From: Kluyvera ascorbata_C
GTDB taxonomy: Bacteria > Pseudomonadota > Gammaproteobacteria > Enterobacterales > Enterobacteriaceae
Assembly (NCBI RefSeq): GCF_044197065.1
Contig: NZ_JBIQOI010000011.1
Location: forward strand, 76,511-140,510
DNA: 64,000 nucleotides
Reading direction: 5' to 3'
The notes beneath the pieces are model-generated. The model ran no database searches and was not told the origin of the DNA. It worked only from the letters and a program-made list of their open reading frames with translations. Within the stretch, counting starts at the first letter, position 1; each line of letters opens with the position of its first letter. Of the stretch, positions 59,591-64,000 are shown piece by piece. Both the position numbers and the translations under genes were made by a program.

Positions 59591-60385
59591 CTATTTTCCC
59601 GGGCTAAATTCCACAATCAGCGGATTATGATCGGATGCGCGGGTAACCAGAACAGAGGCATCAGCCACGCTTAGCCCGCGATAGAACACAAAGTCTAACG
59701 GACGCCCAAACGCGCGGCGGCGCTGGTCATCATCAAAACGCACAGGACGCAGCGACATATCGCGCGCAAACCGATACAGCGCGTTCATCCGCGGACGACT
59801 CCAGGCGTTGAAATCTCCCGCCATAATCACCGGGCCAGTGTGCTGGGCAATCTGTTCACCAATAGGCATCAGCTGTTTACTGTAAACATCCACGCCAAGG
59901 CTAAAGTTAACCGCATGAATATTGACGACCATCAGCAGGCGCGCGTCGGGAAGTGGGTAAACGGTCACTAACGCCGATTTTGCTAACCGCAGTATCGGCT
60001 CACGTTCGCGCAATGGGCAACAGTAAATAGGATGGGCGGCGGACAACGTCATCACGCCTGAGGGGTGATGCGGCAACGCAAACGCGGGAACCTGATCGGC
60101 AGCAAGATAGTTAGTGGTCGCAAACTTCACCAGTTCAGGCGTCGTTTGCGCTTCCTGTAACAGAACCAGATGGGCATCTTTACCGAACTTATTCAACACC
60201 GACAACCATTCAGCCCGTTGTTGCTTAAAGATGTTCCACACCAGGATACGAATGTTCTCTTCCGTGCTTAACGGCTTACCCACCGAGAGTGCCTGGCTAA
60301 TGCTGGTATAAGCGCCTGGAGGAGGCAGGATTCGCTCCGCTGGCTGTCCGGCAATATAGCGCATGGCGTAGGTATTTTTTCGCAC
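59591..60385 (-). CDS. yafD: YafD, endonuclease/exonuclease/phosphatase family protein
   Basis: 264 residues, highly similar to E. coli YafD. Motifs of the Mg-dependent phosphodiesterase fold: LVWNIFKQQ, LLQEAQTT, GDFNAWSRP, DFVFYRG, SDHNPL. The substrate is unknown; E. coli YafD supports sigma-E-related envelope stress fitness. The E. coli neighbour yafE is missing here. Confidence 0.93.
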   Translation of the reverse strand: MRKNTYAMRYIAGQPAERILPPPGAYTSISQALSVGKPLSTEENIRILVWNIFKQQRAEWLSVLNKFGKDAHLVLLQEAQTTPELVKFATTNYLAADQVPAFALPHHPSGVMTLSAAHPIYCCPLREREPILRLAKSALVTVYPLPDARLLMVVNIHAVNFSLGVDVYSKQLMPIGEQIAQHTGPVIMAGDFNAWSRPRMNALYRFARDMSLRPVRFDDDQRRRAFGRPLDFVFYRGLSVADASVLVTRASDHNPLIVEFSPGK

Positions 60386-60526
60386 TTTCTTTTATAACCT
60401 CAATAACGAAAGAACCCGCCTGATTCCAGGAAGGTTCTTCTGTTATAGGGGCTTTTGCCCACGGTTTCAACGCTATTTGTGATAAAGCTGCGTGAACTTC
60501 TGTAAGCGCTTGCTTACCCTTAATCC

Positions 60527-61702
60527 TTAGCCGAGTGCAACGCGTGCAGGCCTATCCAGCCGGCCGCTTAGGCCAGCCAGCAGCAGTGCACCCACCACAA
60601 TCAGCGCGCCAATCCACGGCGTTTGCGCCAGACCATAATGCTCTACCGTTTGACCACCGACGACGGAACCAATCGCAATGCCGACATTAAAGGCGGCGAT
60701 ATTCAGACCGGAGGCAACATCGACCGCGGCCGGGGTGTACTGCTCAGCTTTCTGCACCACGTATACCTGTAAGCCCGGAACATTACCGAACGCAAAGACG
60801 CCCATCACAAGGATGGTGGCCAGCGCGGCGTACTGAATGGATACCGTGAACTGGAATACCAACAGTAGTGCAGCCAACGCCGCGAAGATAAACTTCAGTG
60901 CGGGTACGGCACCGTGTTTGTCGGCCAGTTTACCGCCCCAGATGTTCCCAATCGCTACCGCCACGCCATAGCCCAGCAGGATCCAGCTCACCGCACCTGG
61001 TGTAAAGCCAGCCAAGTCTTGCATCATCGGCGCCAGGAAGGTAAAGGCAGTAAAGACGCCGCCATAGCCTAACGCTGTAATGGCGTAAATCATCAGCAAG
61101 CGAGGGTGAGTCAGTACTTTCACCTGGTCTGCAAGACTTGCTGGCGCACGCCCTGGGATATTACGTGGTATCAGCACCGCGCTGGCAATCAGCGCAATCA
61201 CGCCGAGCAGAGAAACGGCGAGGAAGGTTTCACGCCAGCCGAAGTGCTGACCAATGAACGTCCCCATCGGTACACCGGTCGCTAACGCAACGGTCAGACC
61301 ACCGAACATAATAGCGATTGCCGATGCCGCCTTCTCTTTAGGCACCAGGCTAGTTGCAATCGTCGACCCAATGGAGAAGAAGACGCCGTGAGCCAGGCCG
61401 GTCAGCAAACGCGCGACGACAAGAGTGATATATCCAGGTGCCTGCCAGGCCAGCAGGTTACCGATGGTAAACAGCACCATCAGCGCCAGCAGCAGCTGTT
61501 TGCGCGGCAGTTTGCCCGTCAGCGCGGTCAGTACCGGCGCGCCGATGGCCACGCCCAGGGCATAAATAGAAACCAGCATCCCTGCGGAAGGCAGAGAGAT
61601 GGCAAGCTGTTCAGCAATCGTCGGGACCAGACCGACAATCACAAATTCGGTTGTGCCAATTGCGAAGGCACTGATCGTTAAGGCTAGAAGCGCCAGCGGC
61701 AT
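60527..61702 (-). CDS. MFS efflux transporter (AraJ/YdhP-type DHA1 family)
   Basis: 391 residues with 12 membrane helices. N-terminal LLALTISAFAIGTTEFVIVG and the RLLTGLAHGVFFSIGSTIAT stretch are typical of the arabinose/purine-type drug:H+ antiporter group. It is divergent from the LysR gene yafC by 104 bases, so yafC probably controls it. Absent at this position in E. coli. The exported compound is unknown. Confidence 0.9.
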   Translation of the reverse strand: MPLALLALTISAFAIGTTEFVIVGLVPTIAEQLAISLPSAGMLVSIYALGVAIGAPVLTALTGKLPRKQLLLALMVLFTIGNLLAWQAPGYITLVVARLLTGLAHGVFFSIGSTIATSLVPKEKAASAIAIMFGGLTVALATGVPMGTFIGQHFGWRETFLAVSLLGVIALIASAVLIPRNIPGRAPASLADQVKVLTHPRLLMIYAITALGYGGVFTAFTFLAPMMQDLAGFTPGAVSWILLGYGVAVAIGNIWGGKLADKHGAVPALKFIFAALAALLLVFQFTVSIQYAALATILVMGVFAFGNVPGLQVYVVQKAEQYTPAAVDVASGLNIAAFNVGIAIGSVVGGQTVEHYGLAQTPWIGALIVVGALLLAGLSGRLDRPARVALG

Positions 61703-61806
61703 AATTTACTCCACATCATCAGTATTAAGATGACACGTAGTATGCCGGGGTGTTTAAATAACAAAAATATTCAAAATCTCAATATAATTTTGCTTCAGGT
61801 GCAATA

Positions 61807-62700
61807 ATGAGAGCGACATCAGAAGAAATAGCCATTTTTGTGGCGGTAGTGGAAAGCGGCAGTTTCAGCCGTGCCGCTGAGCAGCTTGGACAGGCCAACT
61901 CGGCGGTAAGCCGGGCGGTGAAGAAGCTGGAGTCAAAGCTCGGCGTGAGCCTGCTTAACCGCACCACACGCCAGTTGAGCCTGACCGAAGAGGGAGAGCG
62001 TTATTTCCGCCGTATGCAGGTTGTGCTACAGGAGATGGCGGCTGCCGAGAACGAGCTGCTGGATACGCGTAACACGCCACGGGGCTTATTGCGCGTGGAT
62101 GCCGCTACGCCGGTGATGCTGCACTTCCTGATGCCGCTCGTGAAGCCATTCCGCGAACGCTACCCGGAAATGACGCTTTCACTGGTCTCTTCCGAAACCT
62201 TTATCAATCTGATTGAGCGAAAGGTAGATGTCGCGATTCGCGCAGGTACCTTAACGGACTCCAGCCTGCGCGCACGTCCGCTGTTTAGCAGCTATAGGAA
62301 GATTATTGCCTCGCCGGAGTATATCGCTCGTCACGGCAAGCCAGAGAACGTCGTCGACCTCAAAGAGCATCTTTGCCTGGGCTTTACCGAACCGTCCTCA
62401 CTGAATACCTGGCCTGTTTACTGCTGTGATGGCCAGTTTATGGAGATTAGCGGTGGGATTTCGTCAAACAGCGGTGAGACGCTTAAGCAGCTGTGTTTGC
62501 ACGGTAACGGCATTGCCTGCTTGTCGGACTATATGGTGGATAAAGAGATTGCTAGCGGGGAGTTTGTTGAGCTGCTGGCTGATAAACGTCTGCCGGTAGA
62601 AATGCCGTTTAGCGCCGTATATTACAGTGACCGGGCGGTGAGTACGCGCATCAGGGCCTTTATTGATTTTCTTAGCGAGTATGTGAAAGGCAACCGGTAA
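61807..62700 (+). CDS. yafC: YafC, LysR-type transcriptional regulator
   Basis: 297 residues. N-terminal helix-turn-helix (FVAVVESGSFSRAAEQLGQA, SAVSRAVKKLE) and a periplasmic-binding-like effector domain (SLRARPLFSSYRKIIASPEY). Divergent placement suggests that the MFS gene is a target. The 104-base gap would hold its T-N11-A box, but I could not single one out. Confidence 0.92.
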   Translation: MRATSEEIAIFVAVVESGSFSRAAEQLGQANSAVSRAVKKLESKLGVSLLNRTTRQLSLTEEGERYFRRMQVVLQEMAAAENELLDTRNTPRGLLRVDAATPVMLHFLMPLVKPFRERYPEMTLSLVSSETFINLIERKVDVAIRAGTLTDSSLRARPLFSSYRKIIASPEYIARHGKPENVVDLKEHLCLGFTEPSSLNTWPVYCCDGQFMEISGGISSNSGETLKQLCLHGNGIACLSDYMVDKEIASGEFVELLADKRLPVEMPFSAVYYSDRAVSTRIRAFIDFLSEYVKGNR

Positions 62701-62709
62701 TGGAGAGTT

Positions 62710-62743
62710 CCCGGGGTCGGCGTAAACGCCTCGTCCGGGCTAC
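62710..62743. repeat. REP-like palindromic element
   Basis: Imperfect palindrome with an outer CCCGG/CCGGG and inner GGCGT/ACGCC stem, ending TCCGGGCTAC, in the gap between yafC and dkgB. Form and position fit an enterobacterial REP element. Shorter related GTAGCCCG pieces follow up to about 62,800. Confidence 0.65.
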
Positions 62744-62808
62744 CAGAGGGTTGCAGCCCGGCCGAGTTGCTTCAGCTACTTGAGGGTTGTAGCCCGCTTA
62801 TCGCGTCA

Positions 62809-63612
62809 TTAGTCCCACTCAGGCGCCAGTCCTTCCGGGCTGACCAGGCGGTCGTTGCAATCCAGGGCCGCAATTGCTTTTTTATCGTCAGCATCTAATT
62901 TCAGATCCAGCGCCAGCAGGTTGCTCGCCAGGTTTTCACGCTTAGTTGAAGATGGGATCACCGCATAGCCTTCACCCATTGCCCAGGCCAGGATAACCTG
63001 TGCTGGCGTCGCATTGTGTTTCTTCGCAATTTCACTAATCACTTCATCTTTCAGCGCCTTACCGTAGGCCAGCGTCATGTAAGAGGTGATGTGGATACCA
63101 TGCTCTGCCGCCCAATCCACCACCTTACGGTTCTGCAGGTAAGGTGATAGTTCAATCTGGTTGGTCGTAATATTTTCAACGCCAACGGCAGCAATAGCGC
63201 GTTCCATCAGCGGAATAGTGAAGTTGGAGATACCAATCTGGCGCGTCAGGCCCTGCTGTTTTGCTTCCAGCAGCGCAGCCATGAATTCTTCAACCGCCAC
63301 GGCGTCATTTGGGGATGGCCAGTGGATCAGCGTCAGGTCAACGTAGTCGGTGCGCAGCTTCTGCAAGCTCTCTTTGAGGCTAGCGATCATCTTGTCTTTG
63401 CTCAGGTTTTCGATCCAGATCTTGGTGGTGATGAACAGTTCATCACGTGCGACGCCACTTTCCGCAATCGCCTGACCAACGGCCGCTTCATTGTCGTAGA
63501 TCTGTGCGGTATCGATGGTGCGGTAGCCCAGCTCAAGGGCAGTTTTAACGGAGGCGATAACAACGTCATCTTTCAGGCGGAAAGTGCCGAGGCCAAGTGC
63601 AGGGATTGTCAT
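62809..63612 (-). CDS. dkgB: DkgB, 2,5-diketo-gluconate reductase B (aldo-keto reductase)
   Basis: 267 residues, the E. coli length. AKR motifs GYRTIDTAQIYDNEAAVGQA, the catalytic Tyr in that block, LIHWPSPND and VIPSSTKREN are present. It reduces methylglyoxal and other aldehydes with NADPH. Its position next to the rrn end matches E. coli. Confidence 0.96.
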   Translation of the reverse strand: MTIPALGLGTFRLKDDVVIASVKTALELGYRTIDTAQIYDNEAAVGQAIAESGVARDELFITTKIWIENLSKDKMIASLKESLQKLRTDYVDLTLIHWPSPNDAVAVEEFMAALLEAKQQGLTRQIGISNFTIPLMERAIAAVGVENITTNQIELSPYLQNRKVVDWAAEHGIHITSYMTLAYGKALKDEVISEIAKKHNATPAQVILAWAMGEGYAVIPSSTKRENLASNLLALDLKLDADDKKAIAALDCNDRLVSPEGLAPEWD

Positions 63613-63737
63613 GATTTTCCTCTTTATTTATCAATATTGGTTAACGAAAATCATTATGACTAGTGAGAGAGTTGAGAAAAAGATCGTTAAATGCAGAGGA
63701 TTTTTGCTAAAACAGCAATAATTATACGGCGGACAAA

Positions 63738-63769
63738 GAAAAAAGCCCTGAGCAATAATGCTCAGGGCT
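63738..63769 (-). terminator. Terminator of the rRNA operon
   Basis: 11-bp stem AGCCCTGAGCA / TGCTCAGGGCT with a 4-base loop and a following T6 run on the minus strand, nine bases beyond the distal tRNA-Asp. Confidence 0.92.
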
Positions 63770-63778
63770 CTTAATAAG

Positions 63779-63855
63779 TGGCGGAACGGACGGGACTCGA
63801 ACCCGCGACCCCCTGCGTGACAGGCAGGTATTCTAACCGACTGAACTACCGCTCC
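63779..63855 (-). tRNA. aspU: tRNA-Asp (anticodon GTC), distal gene of the rrn operon
   Basis: 77 bases with encoded CCA, same sequence as the copy at 55.1 kb. It follows the 5S gene by 53 bases on the same strand, as aspU follows rrnH in E. coli. Confidence 0.97.
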
Positions 63856-63908
63856 ACCGAATTTCTTTGTCACTACCCGGATTATTCATCCCGGTTTACT
63901 GCAATTTG

Positions 63909-64000
63909 ATGCCTGGCAGTTCCCTACTCTCGCATGGGGAGACCCCACACTACCATCGGCGCTACGGCGTTTCACTTCTGAGTTCGGCATGGGGTCAGGT
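63909..64000 (-). rRNA. rrf: 5S ribosomal RNA (3' 92 bases; rest outside the window)
   Basis: The minus strand matches the enterobacterial 5S 3' part, with ACCTGACCCCATGCCGAACT near its middle and GGGAACTGCCAGGCAT at the end. The 5' ~28 bases and the 23S/16S genes lie to the right of the window. Confidence 0.97.

Noticed and set aside
1..64000. CRISPR arrays, insertion sequences or integrases
   Set aside because: No regularly spaced direct repeats, transposase or integrase motifs were found in either strand.

Overview
The window is a chromosomal segment of a Gram-negative enteric bacterium (order Enterobacterales, most likely Enterobacteriaceae but not Escherichia coli). Its right end has E. 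coli-like synteny running from a 5S rRNA/tRNA-Asp end of an rrn operon through dkgB, yafC, yafD, mltD, gloB, yafS, rnhA, dnaQ, a second tRNA-Asp, yafV, fadE, gmhA, yafJ, dpaA and yafL. Where E. coli K-12 keeps only the fhiA/mbhA deletion scar, this genome has a large, apparently functional lateral (Flag-2) flagellar cluster. A complete Na+-NQR operon, which E. coli lacks, sits between yafL and dpaA. The genus cannot be fixed from sequence alone; Enterobacter-, Kosakonia-, Lelliottia-, Kluyvera- or Raoultella-like relatives would fit.

Region 1 (1-18.1 kb) holds the late half of the Flag-2 cluster. lafF (partial), lafE, lafD, lafC, lafB and lafA encode the FliL-like protein, hook-length control, chaperones, cap and flagellin. 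lafZ is a membrane-bound winged-helix regulator, followed by a frameshifted small secreted partner. lafW, lfgL and lfgK encode hook-associated proteins. The rod/ring/hook genes lfgJ-I-H-G-F-E-D-C-B run on the minus strand, and lfgA, lfgM and lfgN run divergently. I found two recurring promoter types. GGCAY-N5-TTGC (sigma-54, presumably activated by LafK) precedes lafB, lfgB and a FliB-like gene. A variant flagellar-sigma motif, TWAA-N16-GYCGYTYTTA, precedes lafA, lfgK and lfgM.

Region 2 (18.2-26.2 kb) is an accessory island between lfgN and lfiJ. It encodes a FliB-like protein without the family's cysteine motif, a three-domain GT2/GT25/TagF-like transferase, a KpsS/KpsC-like transferase, a stray ABM-domain gene flanked by hairpin repeats, a two-part protein ending in a GT9 domain, and a TagD-like glycerol-3-phosphate cytidylyltransferase whose start overlaps the lfiJ stop (ATGA). 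Together they suggest that the lateral flagellin is decorated with a glycan containing glycerol phosphate. This is the most interesting system in the window.

Region 3 (26.2-39.6 kb) is the early half: lfiJ-I-H-G-F-E and the sigma-54 activator lafK on the minus strand, and lfiM-N-P-Q-R-lfhB-lfhA divergently on the plus strand. LafK lacks a receiver domain and LfiM lacks the N-terminal CheY-binding region.

Region 4 (39.7-64 kb) is mostly core genome. It comprises a small membrane protein, yafL, nqrABCDEF-nqrM without apbE, dpaA, yafJ, gmhA, a FadR operator and fadE, yafV, an AI-2E family transporter and a two-helix K+ channel (in place of ivy), tRNA-Asp, dnaQ/rnhA, yafS/gloB, mltD, yafD, an MFS transporter divergent from yafC, dkgB, tRNA-Asp and a partial 5S rRNA. 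I saw no insertion sequences, integrases or CRISPR arrays.
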